Below, one piece after another: positions 33,401-45,103 of a DNA stretch of 64,000 bases. Below the pieces are notes generated by a model. It was not told the DNA's origin. It did not search any database and saw only the letters and a program-made list of their open reading frames with translations. Each line of letters starts with the position of its first letter. The stretch's first letter is position 1. The position numbers were made by a program, and so were the translations under genes. This DNA is from Spinacia oleracea (lineage: Eukaryota; Streptophyta; Magnoliopsida; Caryophyllales; Amaranthaceae): contig NC_079489.1 in assembly GCF_020520425.1 (NCBI RefSeq), positions 17,632,001 to 17,696,000 on the forward strand, written 5' to 3'.

Positions 33401-36400
33401 TGAGATTATTTTTGGAGTCCTTGTTTTCTCCTTTCACTTTTTCCAGCACCATATAGTATTTCCAAAGTTCATTCTTTGCTCGCTCCTTTGCCCAATTTTG
33501 TTGCAACCATTGCCAGACACGATACAACGCCTTGAGGCTTGCATTCAGAATGCTTGATTCCCAATCCTTCGCTGCCGTCTTGTATCCATTGAATCATGTT
33601 GCTTCCAATCTCCGGTTTGTAGTCCTCTCTTGTTTCACACCCAGCATCCTTAAAAAGTACATTAGATTGAACTCAATTTTATTCTTTGCTAAGTGAAATG
33701 TATCCTTAATAAATAGGCATCCTTTGGTAGCGATTGTTGAAAATCACTGTTCTCCTATTTGTGTTGCTTACTCTTGATGGCCTTGTCATATGATGCTTCC
33801 ACCAATGGTATTGTTCAGCTCTTTTGGGGATTGTCCATTGAGCATCACTTTGTATTGCCAGACCCAAATTGGCCAAAGTACGGTTCTAAAATAGATGTTC
33901 GGTTGGAAGTTGGAACTTCTCACTGTTCCAGGAATGAGACCCAATTGCTATTCCACTCGTCTATATGAATTATTTCATCAAACCCTTAATTTATTGCTAG
34001 ACAGTAGTAGCACCATTTCCGTATTCGGTTGGTGAAAGCACAATCTCGGAAGATGTGCTCGCAGGTTTCTTGAACTGTTTGAAGCGGTTGTCTCCCATCT
34101 TCCGATGAACTTGACAATCTGTGTCTCTCATTGTTTTCTTCTTCATTAACGCCGTTGCTAATGGAGAGCATTATGCATCTTCCATAGAAAAAGCTTCTGT
34201 TTTTTTGATATTCTTCTAATACCTTCTTGCTAGACTTTTCCATCTTACTTTGTTTATTCCCTAAAGAAAGGGGTGGATGCTGAGAATTCTTTTCTCCCAG
34301 TTTGTTAAGTGGCTTAGAACTAAGTTCTGGTTCCATGTTCAACTTCTTGAAAGCCCCATACCTGTTGGTTATGTGGTCAATCCTCTACTTCGGGGTTTCT
34401 ATTGTTTATCTGTGGAGTTTGACCTTCCATCAGGGTGACCTTAATTGTTCAATGCTTCATTAAATCAAATTGCTTCAGTGAGGTTGTACTTGGCCCTTAG
34501 AACACTTCCAGGTTGTGTATTTGAGCTTTTCATCATATCTGTTTTTTTGCTGAGCATGACTTGTCAGGCTTGGTTAAATTACAGTGTGTCTCTGATCACT
34601 GAACCCCTTTGAATCTTAGGCCTAGTGATATGTTTCCGATGTCACTTGTTGGAATTTCGGTTAACCTTAGATTGAGCTTAGTATTAACTTGGGAATGGTA
34701 GTTGATCGCCTACAATCATACTATTGTACGGCCAGGTTAAATGTCAATGATTCTGTAAATAATGGATGACAAATTGACAGATCCTTGAGATTTAGCGAGA
34801 GTCCATTACAAACAACAAACACTTGCTAAGGCTCCGTTCGGTATCGTTTGTAGTTTTCAGTTTTCTGTTTTTTACAAAACTAAAAACCAAAATATGAAAA
34901 CCAGATAAAGTAGTTTCCAGTTTTTTGTTGTTAGTTTTCAAAATCAATATGATTACTATAAGTATGACTATTTTTAGTTCATGATTTGATCTAAATCACA
35001 TGACTTTTAAAACCAAAAAACCAGAAATTGAAAAATGGCAGTAATACCGAACGAGCCCTTAGATAGCATAAAGCAGCTGTAATGGTTTGGATGCTTGTCA
35101 GTTTTCTACCTGTGGGCGGCTGTTGATTCATTCAAAGTCAGGTTTTCCCCTACACGAGGAATTATTATTGTTTTTTTCAACCAAGTGTATTAAAATGCTA
35201 AATTTTTACCGTTTGCATTTGTTGAAAATAAGCAACTTAATGGGGTGGTGTGTACACAATGTTGGTAAACGAAAGAAAAGTAAATTTGAAGGCCAAAGTG
35301 GTACCACAAAGTTACATGGGTCTCTCTTGTTCAGTCTCTGGATTTACCTTTAGATACCTCGTTTTATGCTGCATCTCCTAAGTGATGCCCAAATTTCCGA
35401 GTCCTCTTGGCCAAGTCTCAAACAATTTCATAAAGACGCTTGGATGTCTATGTATACTGGATATCATACTTTCTCTTTCCAGATATGAACTTTGTGAAGG
35501 TTGTGAAGAAAGGGTGACCGGTGAATCTGTGATAGAAATCTTTTGTTGTTGAAGTTATTTCTTCTGTTGTCATCATCTTGACAACCAAAATTTATTCACT
35601 GAAGACCAAATCTTGGAAGTCATTTCTGAAATTCGATTCTTGATTCATCGGTACATGATTTACGGAAATATTCCTTTTAAAATGATCATTTTTTATTGCC
35701 ATTTTACTCTGTGCTAAACGCCTTCGCTACTTTATTTTACATTATGTAGTGTTTGTATTAGTTGTTGCACTTTGTTTTTAGAGTCCCGGTAGCACAATGT
35801 CCTGTTAATGGGGAAATTTCAAGTAGACATCCTTGATTCTCACCATTTTGTTGTTTACAATTGATGTCAGATGGAAGGAGTGGTAAATTTTTTTGGGCGG
35901 ATATCTCTTCTGGTGGATCAGAACACACAAGCTGTTCATTTTTTCATGTCTGCACTCTTACAGGTATGCAGTCTTTATCATTGCTTGAACCTTTGTTGCT
36001 ATGGCTAATATGATCACTGAAACTTGTATAAAATAAGTTCATTTCTTTTGACATCGTGGACCCAAAAAGTAAAGGCTTCCTTTCAATCAGTATCTCATGT
36101 CTATATGATTCAGTATGTTCGGATTTGAACTGCAATGCACACATGTGCAAACCTATTTATTACTTTGTATAAAATGTAGTGCCTCTTTGAGTAGGGATAA
36201 GGTACACTTTTTCTTAAGAAGAAAAGAGAATATTGGAGACAGGAATGATGGATCTATACTCAAGTAGCTAACATGTGCAGAACTTCTCTTGCAAATATAC
36301 GTCCATACTTATTGTGATCGACGCATACAGATATACAAGGGCTAAAATCCTGATATACTTCACTAGTTCACTTCTATCTGTAAACACTTTGGCTGTGTGA

Positions 36401-36820
36401 GCGCACTATCTTATTTCTAGTTTCAACTAATAATAATTGTAGACATAGGCACTGCATTCTTCAAAAAGACAGGTTCCTTGCTCTCCAAATGTAGTACACT
36501 ACAGCATTGAAGGATATTGTACTTATCATCTGCTGCTTATGTGTCGAATACTAGAAAATTATATTTTTGTAAATTCCAAATTGACAGAGGCATAACATTG
36601 TTTGATGCAGCTCTTTGACCGAGGAGGTATGTTATATGGAGAATTGGCTAGATTTGTATTTAGAGTTTTGGGGTTAGGAAGAAAATCTAGGAAGATTAGC
36701 CCAAATGGGCTCCCATTGCCAGGACCAGACATGCAGAACGATCAGAAATTCATAGAGGGACCAAAATCTGCACCTGCTGGCGGATGGGATAACGTATGGG
36801 GCAATGATGCAAGAAGATAA
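30466..36820 (+). CDS. PEX13: Peroxin 13 (peroxisomal import docking protein), 5 exons
   Basis: Peroxisomal membrane component of the PEX13/PEX14 docking site that admits PEX5/PEX7 cargo complexes. Exons 30466-30484, 31160-31396, 31559-31899, 35871-35963 and 36611-36820 join to exactly 300 codons (299 aa), with all phases matching and GT-AG borders. The N-terminus has the plant signature GPPPKPWE (about 9-16) and a second PLPSRPWE. Residues 86-185 are Gly/Tyr/Met-rich (GYGGGMGGGYGGG type), the YG-rich region linked in published work to a gel-like import pore. PPSPPGFWISFLRV (186-199) precedes the membrane region (about 190-250) with LFDRGGMLYGELARF; the C-terminus has GGWDNVWGN. Like plant homologues it has no SH3 domain. 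Length and motif order fit Arabidopsis PEX13 (about 304 aa). Intron 3 is almost 4 kb and holds transposon debris. The neighbouring SPARK gene is convergent. Confidence 0.96.
32795..33060 (+). repeat. Imperfect tandem duplication in PEX13 intron 3
   Basis: A segment with ttctctgtatgttccatag, then tctctgcaaatgtc, a gcataaacctttttt run and ggggacaggggact is repeated about 130 bp later in diverged form (cctctgtgtgttccgtgg ... ggggacaggactgat). Confidence 0.7.
33322..33348 (+). repeat. Run of 27 G in PEX13 intron 3
   Basis: An uninterrupted G tract of 27 bases on the transcribed (sense) strand. It can form G-quadruplex structures and is a mutation-prone homopolymer, or the assembled length may be wrong. 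Confidence 0.9.
33480..34350 (-). mobile_element. LINE (non-LTR retrotransposon) fragment in PEX13 intron
   Basis: On - the frame 34342-33986 ends with ETCEHIFRDCAFTNRIRKWC, the zf-RVT pattern (C/H ligands with E-T-x-x-H) found at the C-terminal end of plant LINE reverse transcriptase. Further weak similarity in broken frames continues to about 33760. The N-terminal part of the frame has no match I recognise, and stops occur, so it is a fossil. Confidence 0.45.
34826..35062. mobile_element. Short inverted-repeat MITE in PEX13 intron 3
   Basis: Left end ctaaggctccgttcggtatc and right end taccgaacgagcccttag are inverted repeats, with an A/T-rich interior of mirrored aaaaac-cagtttt words. About 237 bp. 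The target duplication is not clear, so the superfamily (hAT or PIF type) is unassigned. Confidence 0.6.
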
Positions 36821-38038
36821 TGCTACAATTTTTGCTCACTGTTATCTAAAGCTAAAAAGCCCCTCTCGTACACTCGCCAAGGGAATACAAGTCAGTTTTT
36901 GGAGCCGCCATTTCTGCAATTATGTACGTTGTGTATCATAGTTCTTGTCTCTCTTTTTTTCACATCTAATTTGATGTATTACCATTGTTTAAAAAGAACT
37001 GAAATGTACTAGGTGTTACTCCACTTTGAAGTTCCTATTATGTAATGGACTAATGGGAGTCTGCAGTATGATGAATAAAATAAACAAGTACAGTACGAAG
37101 TATGTTCTAAAAATACCAAGTACTATAAAATAATTAGTGTTCTAAATAATCAAAGGAGGTTTCCCTTTTACTTGGTATTCATGTCTTTTTTCTCTGGCGA
37201 AAATGTGTGATATGCTCGAAACAAACCAGTCAAGTTTTCATTTACTGAAATATTTTTGTAATTTTGATTCAATTAGATAAGAAAATAACATTATGATGTC
37301 TATGGTAATGAAATTTTGTCTCACACTTGGTGTTTCTCTTCCTAAATTTGCATTTCCACGGTTCCACCCAATACCACTTTTCAAATGGTAATGGAGAGTT
37401 ATAAAGAAAAAGAGATAATATTGAGTGAACTAGCATTACCATGGAATAGATATTGACCTTTCCTTACAAATTTACAACGGGAACCACAAGATTAGCGATT
37501 CATTCCACTTTGAGGGAGCATTCCCCTTGCGTTCCCTCCACTTTTAAAGTGTCTAGTCCGCTAATCTGGACTGGGTTGATCTGTGCGGAGTTCCCAGACT
37601 TATAAATAAAAAAATTGGTATAGCCTTCATGTTTGTAAAATAGTGCTAAATATCGTCAATGACGGAACGAAACGACATGATCTAAAGGGTAATAGTAATT
37701 GGCATTGTTTTTGCAAACATGGAGTTTCACTGCACGTTCTTCAAAAATATAAAGATATACGGTGCATTCTTACTCACGTATATAACATACCGTCCCACCT
37801 ACAAGAGATGGATAGCTATTTCAACACACACATCAAAAGTATATAACATACCGTGAAAATTCATGGTTTTGAAAGCTAGCAGAAAATATCAAGGCTTGAT
37901 ACTTGGGAATTACCAAGTGCAATTTTTAAATTTTCGTGAAATTTCAAATCAACCTTGAAATTACAAAATAATATTATTTTCGCAACTTTAAATTTCGTAT
38001 TGTAGTTGAGAATAATTTAGAAGTGAAGATCATCTCCA
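36821..38038. other. PEX13 3' UTR and intergenic interval
   Basis: The first about 260 bp are the likely 3' UTR (a possible polyadenylation signal is gatgaataaaataaa near 37070). The rest is AT-rich with no recognised gene; the short frame 37643-37846 is not coding-like. Confidence 0.5.
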
Positions 38039-38083
38039 TTTCCTAAACGGATATTTCATGAAATACCCCCGGGGTTTAAGTTA

Positions 38084-38300
38084 ATTCACCAGGTACCCTC
38101 GTTGTTTCAGTAATCTACCAGGTACCCCTCAGGTTTCATTTTCTCGCATGACTTAACCCTGCCGTTAAGTGGCCGTTAGAAACTTTTTTTCACCAGGTAC
38201 CCTCGTAATTTATTTCACCAGGCACCCCTGAGGTTTTTAGATTTTCACCAGGTGCCCTTGTGCTTTATGGTAACTTCACCAGATACCCCTGCTCACCAAC
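38084..38300 (+). repeat. Subterminal 'caccaggtacccctgaggttt' repeats of MULE-2 (left)
   Basis: The caccaggtacccc word recurs about six times (with cagatacccc variants) inside the left end. The same word type appears in the right TIR and again at 40320-40440 in a transposase intron. Confidence 0.8.
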
Positions 38301-38437
38301 GGCTAGTTTTTTTAAAAAAACTAGCCGTTGGTGAGCCTTCTCTATTTAAAGGGGCAGCCGCTGCAACTCTTCACTACAAATTTCTGTTCTTCCCCTTAAC
38401 CAACTCATATTTTCCCTAATTCCCAACTCACCTTCAA

Positions 38438-38818
38438 ATGAGCTCATATTCTCACTCCCAATCTTCTTCTACAATGTATGAATCCTCATACGTTGTAGTT
38501 CCAAACAAAACATGCAACATATGTGGGAAAATTTTTGCAATAAGAAGTTCAGAAACAATGAAAAATCCTCAAAGACTATATTAAAAGTGTGACTTATGTG
38601 ACAACTTCAAGTGGTGCAAGGGAAGCATTGAGCAACCACTGCCAATCAGAAACAACAGAGGTAGCACAAAGGAAGGAGAAATTGAAGAAAACAGAAGCTT
38701 GAATGAAGAAATTCACCAAATGAAGAAGAAACTCAAGCAACAAAAGAAATTAATGCATGGAACTATCAAAATTGGCATTGTAATGTTTTTTATTCTAGTA
38801 TTTGTAATGAGAAAGTGA
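38438..38818 (+). pseudogene. GRF-zinc-finger/coiled-coil/membrane gene remnant (MULE-2 accessory)
   Basis: A 127-codon frame starts ATG at 38438 and ends TGA at 38816-38818, interrupted by one in-frame TAA at 38582-38584. Before the stop it reads CNICGKIF and MKNPQRLY; after it KCDLCDNFKWCKG, together a degraded GRF finger. Then comes a K/E-rich coiled coil (EEIHQMKKKLKQQKK) and a C-terminal hydrophobic segment (IGIVMFFILVFVM). Order and placement equal the intact 149-aa gene of MULE-1, also convergent with its transposase. The finger matches the consensus poorly, so erosion is more than the single stop. Confidence 0.65.
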
Positions 38819-39064
38819 ATGATGACATTTCATCAATAATATGATATTTCATTTCCGAATTAAGTAGCTTTACAAAAGTGTGCCCCCGACACGCAAAAAC
38901 TTTAAGTGTAGCTCTACAAAAACTTGCTCCCATTGGCAAAAGATATACATGATAAGTTTAGCAAAAAGTTATGCATAAATCACAAAATCAAGTACGCTTC
39001 CTTTTTCCCTTACTTGATGCATTACGTTGTTGCTGTGAACTGGAAGCACCTTGATCTCCCCCTT

Positions 39065-39205
39065 GCTGTGAACCAGCTGCACCAGAACCAGCTGCACCAG
39101 CAGAACCAGAAGCACCAGCAGCAGCTGCACCAGCAGAACCAGAAGCACCAGCAGCAGCTGCACCAGCAGAACCAGAAGCAGCAGCAGCAGCAGCAGCATC
39201 AGCCT
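39065..39205 (-). repeat. Coding microsatellite (Ala/Gly/Ser repeat) in MULE-2 transposase tail
   Basis: cagcagcagctgcaccagca-type units of 33 bp repeat, giving [11 protein letters not shown] repeats in the C-terminal tail of the transposase. Confidence 0.85.
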
Positions 39206-40317
39206 TCTTTTGCTTTGCAGTGGCCCCACCTCTGCATGTCCTTGCATTGTGTCCCACCTCCTTGCACTTACCACACCTCACAGTGCTATTTCTCTTTCCC
39301 CTTTTTGGATCATGTTTACCTCTTTTTCTCAGTTTAGGGGGTCTACCAGATGCTCTCTTCATGGGTGGTGGGAGGATAATAGGAAGGTCAAAAGAAGGCC
39401 ATTGGGTTGGGTCAGGCATGGGGTGTATGTGCTCTGAGTAAGTTAACTTGTATGCTTGCCCTTTGAAGTAGTGAGACACAAAATCAGTAGCCTCAAGTCT
39501 TTGGTGGTAAATAACCCTAAGGCCATGTCTGCAAGGTATGCCAGATATTTGCCATACTCCACAACCACAAGTCCTTGCATCAAACTTAATAGGGTATTTG
39601 ACAGCCCCCTCTTTCACTTCATATTCCCCTCCCCCAGCAACTGTTACAGAACAAAACCTAGACTGTTGACTCCTCTCTTCTAATACCCCAGCAGCATATT
39701 CAGTCAATTGGTTTGGTCCCATTTCTACAGCCTTGTCAAATCTAGACCCAATCTTCTTCATACACCAACTCCTAGCCTCTATTAGATCCAAGCATCCAAG
39801 CACAAACAAAATAAAGCAGCAAAACAGAAAATGTATTAAAAAAAAGGACATGGGTGGTGTAAAACATATGCAGCCAAAGACAGAACATTTACCTTCCATC
39901 AGAGTGTACACTGGCATGTCTCTAAAAGGCTTGGTACAAGCGTTGAAAGATTCAACAAAATTGGTGGTGTTGTGATCACAAACCACATGTGGTTCAAACT
40001 TGTGCCTTGACCACTGCTCTGGCACTTGGGACAGATAATCCACAGCCTTTGGATCAATTTTGGCAATCTTCTCCATTGCCTTGTTGTACACATATGGGTT
40101 GTATGCATTTGCAGCAACCCAGAAGGACTTATGGAAGACAGTTCCATGCCAGCCAGCTTGTTTACAGTTGGAGTACAAGTGTTGGGCACACACTCTCCTT
40201 GTTGCTTGGGGGAACACTTCATAAACAGCACCATCCACACCCTATATCAGACATATAAACACCACATCAGACACATAAACACTACATTAGACACATAAAC
40301 AATTCAATGGTAATTCA

Positions 40318-40442
40318 TAAACTTTATTTCACCAGATACCCCTGAGGTATCTTATATTTTCACCAGATACCGTGTGCATCTTATATTTTTACCAGATACC
40401 CCTGAGGTATCTTAGATTTTCACCAGATACCCCTATGAAAAA
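40318..40442 (+). repeat. TIR-like caccagatacccctgaggta repeats inside a transposase intron
   Basis: Four copies of caccagatacccctgaggt-type words sit in the intron between MULE-2 exons 1 and 2, resembling the subterminal repeats at 38084-38300. They may be transposase-binding sites within the gene, or an internal duplication of the terminus. Seen directly; the role is inference. Confidence 0.75.
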
Positions 40443-43400
40443 GCAATAAATCTTACCCTCATTCTGTCACTTATGAAAGTCCAGTCCTCTCTGTGCACAC
40501 CAAAGTTTCTGAACATTTGTCTCAAGCATCTGAAGAAGTATGCCCAAGTGTCTCCAGTTTCTCCATCAACAATCCCATAAGCAATTGGGAATATCTCATT
40601 GTTCCCATCTATGGCAATTGCAGTGAGCATTTGTCCCTTGTAGGTTCCACTGAGGTGAGCACCATCAATGCCAATAATTGGCCTACAACCTTCAAAAAAC
40701 CCCTTGATCATGCAAGCAAAGGAAAAGAAACATGACTTAAAGTGAGGGGTTGCACCAACAATCTCCTTAGTCCATGTCACAAGAGCATAGCTTCCGGGAT
40801 TTGTCCTCTTGATCATCTCTGCATAAGCTGGCAGCAGACCATAGGACTCACTAAACCCCCCATGAATCAACTCCTTAGCCATATTTCTAACCTTATACAA
40901 CAACCTCAACTTCACTTCAATCCTAAACATCACCCTGCATCTTTCTTGTAGGCCCTCAACAGGATAGTCAGGATTAGATTTAATATCCTCCATGAGTTTC
41001 TTACACAACCACTCAGAACTAACCATGGGGTTAGAATCTAATCTGCCACACAGTTTGTGCTCCCCTGTCACACTCTTAATTTCCCAACTAACCCCATCCA
41101 TGAGCATAGATGCATGAATCCTCCAGTTGCATTGTTCTTGATAACACCTTGCTGTGAACCTCTTGGAATCATGCTTATCCGGAGTCAAAGCAAACCCTTC
41201 TTGGATACAGAAATCCCTTAACACCTCTAGGAAATGTTCTTTGCTTGAGAAATTCATCCAAGGTTCCAGTTTAATCTCCCCATAAAGCATCTCCCCCACA
41301 AGTTTTCCATTCTTGTACACCTTATCCAAATGTGATTCCCCGTCTAATGAATCCTCAAAGGTCTTTTCACCCACATCCACTTCCAAAAGGTCTTCCTCCT
41401 CCACATCAGAATCCACAAACTGTGTCACATCATCATCTTCCCCCTCATCAGATACAGAAAAGTCCTCATCCTCACTCTCCTCATCATCATCTTCTGACAT
41501 AGGACCATCACCCTCCCTGACTGGAATCTCCTCAGATTGCCCACCCCTCCTAAACCTGCCACTGCTTCTGTTAGAACTCCTCTCCTTTGCTACAAATGTG
41601 CCAAGCCTCTTAGCACTACTTCTAGGAACCCTAAACCCTGCTTGTCTAGGTGGATGAGTTTTATGCTTCTTAGCAGTTGATTGTGGTTGAGGTTGAGGAG
41701 CAGGGTCAGTTTGAGGCTCTGTTTGTGGCTCTGTTTGTGGGGGTGAAAGGGGGGTCTGAACAGGAGATCTTTGTGGAGATGAGGGATGGGTAGGTGATGT
41801 ATGTGGTGGAGAAGAGGGATGGGTAGGTGATGTGTGTGGTGGGAGGGGTGGGAATGATCAGTTTGTGGTGGAGATGAGGGATGGGTAGGTGGTTGTGATT
41901 CAGGTGGTGGTTGTGACATCCCACTTACCATCTCCTCAGGTTGACTATACACCCTATAATACTCAACACTCATGTCATTGCACGATATTATCGGGACCTC
42001 AACAGCCACAGTGTACCTCAACAACTCCTCTTGTTCTTGTTTTCTCAATAACTCTTCCTGCTCTCTCCTCAACTCCTCCTGCTCTCTCCTCAACTCCTCC
42101 TCCCTAGCCCTCTGAATTTCCTCCTGCCTACATCTAAGAGATTCTTCTTCGGCTCGCTTCTCATCCTCCATTATTTTGACAAGTTTCCTGAACATAACCC
42201 TTTGGTCTAATGTTGATTCCTCACAGAATACCTCTATAGTATCTGTTCCCCTAAACTCATCAAACATCAACTGAACATGACCATCTTCATATAACTCGAT
42301 TGACTTGCCCGATTTAGGATCCTTATAATACAATCTAAAATTCCTAGACAAGAACACACCTTGCTTAACTGAATCCAAAAAAATACTCCTAAGCATCCCC
42401 ATGAAACCAGTGGCACGAACATCCTCTATCCTAACATCAAAATCTGACCCATTATAGTGACACAACAACCACAATGCTCTCCTCATTCCTAAACAAATAA
42501 TCGAAAAATTACAGAATATTAACACAAGAATTAAAGCACAAATAAACAACCCATAAATCATACCAGTTAACAACCCATTAATCAACTGAACAACATCAAA
42601 TTTATCAACCCATAATCAACTGAACCACATCAATTTTATCAATATAAACCCAATCACAAAAAATAAACCCTAACCCTAGAATTTTCGCAGATAAATCAAC
42701 CAAAACATGCAAGTAAACAAAACGAACTAAAGAGAGTACCTTTTGAAGAAGAGAAACACTCAGATCACCCTTCCTTTGATTGATTACTTCGAAACGACCT
42801 TTTTGCTGATGAACTTGAAAAACCCGAAATTCTTGGACTTTCGGCTTCCGAGAGTGTGAATTGAAGTATGAAGACCCCAATTTATCGACTCCACACAATT
42901 TCCCCCAAAATCTCCTCCAGAATCGTGAAATTATTTTTAGGATTTGCGTGGTTTTTCGAGAGAAGAACAGAGGAAGAAGGAAGAAGAGAGGTTGGGGTTT
43001 TGAATTTTTGGAGACCAGGGTGTCTATGTCAGTTACTTAGAATTGCGCCAGAATAAGGGCAAAAGAGTCAAAGCACAGTAACGCCTACTTAACGCCGTTA
43101 GTCAGTTAGTGTCATTAAGGGTATCTAATGCGAGGGGTACCTGGTAGATTACTGAAACAACGAGGGTACCTGGTGAATTAACTTAAACCTCGGGGGTATT
43201 TCATGAAATATCCGTTTCCTAAAAGAAATTAATGTTACATTCTAAAGGGAAAAGGGGTTTTGGGAATTTAACTAGTTATTGCCACCCGGGCGATGCCCCG
43301 GTGATTATACGTAATTTGAGAATTGATCTTGATAAAATTTGACTTAAATAAAAATAAATTATACGAAGTAATAGTTTGGATTTAAATACTTACATAAAAT

Positions 43401-43467
43401 ATGAGATAAATATTGGGGCATTCTATATTTTAATATTTTATTTATGTAAGGGTGATTCAATATAAAA

Positions 43468-44157
43468 CTAGTTATTGCCACCCGGGCGATGCCCCGCTGA
43501 TTGTAAGTAATTTGATAATTGATCTTGATAAAATTTGAGTTAAATAAAAATAATTACAATATTTTGATATTTAAATACTTACATATAATATGAGATAAAT
43601 ATTTGTGCATCATTTATTTTTATTTATGCAAGGGTGATTTGATATAAAATTTGGTTAAATATCTTAGTAAACTAAACTTAAATTAAAAATAGAGTACGGA
43701 GTAATCTTTCCTATGTGTAAATTGCAATTACTTTTTTTTAGAGCTCTAAGTAAATGTAAATGAATTGGCCGGCTAAAAAAACGTAATCGTAAATGAACCT
43801 AAATGAATATATAAATGAAAAAAAAAATGTAAGTATAGTTTAGTTTCATAAAATTATTAAAATGTATAATTATGGTAGGCATTAAACTTTTAATACAGGG
43901 TATTAATAAACATAACTTTTATATATTTTGAATTGCTTAAATATCATAAGTTCTATCATTGGATTAGTGGTTAAAGCTCTAGCTCATGAACATGAGGTCA
44001 TGGGTTCAAGCACTGGCATTTGCATTTCTTCATGTTTTTGTAAGAAAATATTATGTTAATGTGACTATGACTTGGTGCCATGTCACTTGCCATCTAAATG
44101 GTGGCGACATGTGGCGGGATGGTATGAAATGCCATTGAGTTTTAATAATAGTATAGA
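43468..44157 (-). mobile_element. Helitron H2, 690 bp, inserted in H1
   Basis: 5' TC (rc of 44157-44156) with TCTATACTATTATTAAAACT, 3' CTAG (43471-43468) after hairpin cgggg-catc-gcccg. It is flanked by A/T on the insertion strand. It is the same family as H1 and sits 196 bp from H1's 3' end; the interrupted H1 word attaaaatttggttaaat is still readable across it. It contains pol III box-like words at 43960-44011. Confidence 0.88.
43960..44011 (+). other. tRNA-like pol III A/B boxes in H2
   Basis: The word tggattagtggttaaag is A-box-like and gggttcaagc 26 bases later is B-box-like, with a small ctcatgaacatgag hairpin between, as in a tRNA anticodon arm. The same block is in H1 at 45104-45160. 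It is not a full tRNA cloverleaf. Confidence 0.5.
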
Positions 44158-44197
44158 TTTGGTTAAATATCTTAGTAAACTAAATTTAAATTAAAAA

Positions 44198-44844
44198 CTA
44201 GTGTGTGGCTCGGGCGATGCCCCGATTGCTACATTGAATAGTTAAAATTTTAGATTTTTCTTTAGCAAAATATTTGATAAGATACATGTAAAGCATTAAG
44301 TGAAAGCATTCATCAAGTTAGCCAGTTACACAAACACACTAAGTCATTTATCATGAGAAATAATTTTTCAATTGCATCATCTTACAATTTGTATAATTTA
44401 TTTTTTAGTGGAAATAAGTGATTCAAAAATAACAAACACCAAATTAGATACATGCAGCCATGCAAGGCATTTCTGTAGTTGATGCTTATGAGACTTATGA
44501 CATCATGTTTATTCATGGTTGTCCTAATTCTTTAATTTTGTTTTCCAAAATAGTCAATAGGAAATAAAAAGTCACATAAAAGTTTAGTTGTTGTAAACTT
44601 CATGTTAACATTCATTTATACATTAATGTGAAGAGATAAACCACAAATGGTTGTTGGTTAAGATGGTAATGAGAGTTATCCTCCACACTTGAGGTCTGGA
44701 GTTCGAACCTCATTGTACGTATTGATTTTTGGTTGTCCATGAATATGACATATCATTTGGTGAGTGGATGATGTGGCGCAAAGGGAAGAGTACTACGTGC
44801 CACATAGACATTTTTCTCAACGCCTTTTAATATATTAGTATAGA
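44198..44844 (-). mobile_element. Helitron H3, 647 bp, inserted in H1
   Basis: 5' TCTATACTAATATATTAAAA (rc from 44844) and 3' hairpin ggggcatcgcccg then CTAG (44201-44198). H1 sequence ttaaaaa before and tagagtaatc after rejoin exactly as in uninterrupted H2. The interior differs from H1/H2, so it is a second family with the same ends. It carries tRNA-like boxes at 44648-44711. Confidence 0.85.
44648..44711 (+). other. tRNA-like pol III A/B boxes in H3
   Basis: A-box-like tggttgttggttaagatgg and B-box-like gagttcgaacctc, with a cctc...gagg arm between. Distance and order fit an eroded tRNA or SINE head. No acceptor stem was found. Confidence 0.5.
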
Positions 44845-45103
44845 TAGAGTAATCATTTGCTACGTGTAATCCAGTTACTTTTTTTTATAGCTCTAAGTAA
44901 ATGTAAATGAATTGGCCTGCTAAAAAAAGGTAATCGTAAATGAACCTGAATGAAAATATAAATGAAAAAAAAAATTAAGTATAGTTTAATTTCATAAGAA
45001 ATTATTAAAATGTATATTATGGTAGGCATTAAAGTTATAATACATGGTATTAATAAACATAATTTATACGTTTTGAATTGCTTAAATATCATAAGTTTTG
45101 TCA

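Larger units (their letters stand above)
38988..42486 (-). pseudogene. MuDR-type (MULE) transposase of MULE-2, frameshifted
   Basis: Exon order on -: 42486-40457, 40241-39893, 39778-38988, with introns GT-AG. The start ATG follows an acceptor (tttag then GA-ATG); a leader exon with donor near 42739 is likely. The N-terminus is a PB1-like domain (ALWLLCHYNGSDFDVRIEDV), then an E/R/Q coiled coil and a Pro/His/Ser-rich linker. In that linker (about 41838-41850) the frame jumps by one base and continues in the frame of the acidic SEDDDEE stretch. The core has GIDGAHLSG and FISDRM, then the C-terminal half with a SWIM finger CGCGVW..IPCRHG and a CCHC knuckle CGKCKEVGHNARTC. The Ala/Gly/Ser-rich tail comes from a microsatellite. 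Only the single shift separates it from a full gene; a sequencing or assembly error is possible. Confidence 0.85.
38048..43214 (-). mobile_element. MULE-2: Mutator-like element, 5167 bp, TSD TTTCCTAAA
   Basis: Inverted ends of about 82 bp (38048-38129; 43133-43214) start cggatatttcatgaaatacc and differ at about one base. The 9-bp duplication TTTCCTAAA flanks both ends exactly (38039-38047 and 43215-43223). It holds a MuDR-type transposase gene on - and a broken GRF-finger gene on +, the same convergent plan as MULE-1. The frameshift in the transposase and the stop in the GRF gene indicate it is no longer autonomous. Confidence 0.95.

Noticed and set aside
33986..34342. Antisense host gene within the PEX13 intron
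   Set aside because: Only the C-terminal end resembles a zf-RVT motif; the rest is without family, so a LINE fossil is a better reading.
39210..39441. Plus-strand genes across the MULE-2 transposase
   Set aside because: These are antisense shadows of the transposase C-terminal exon.
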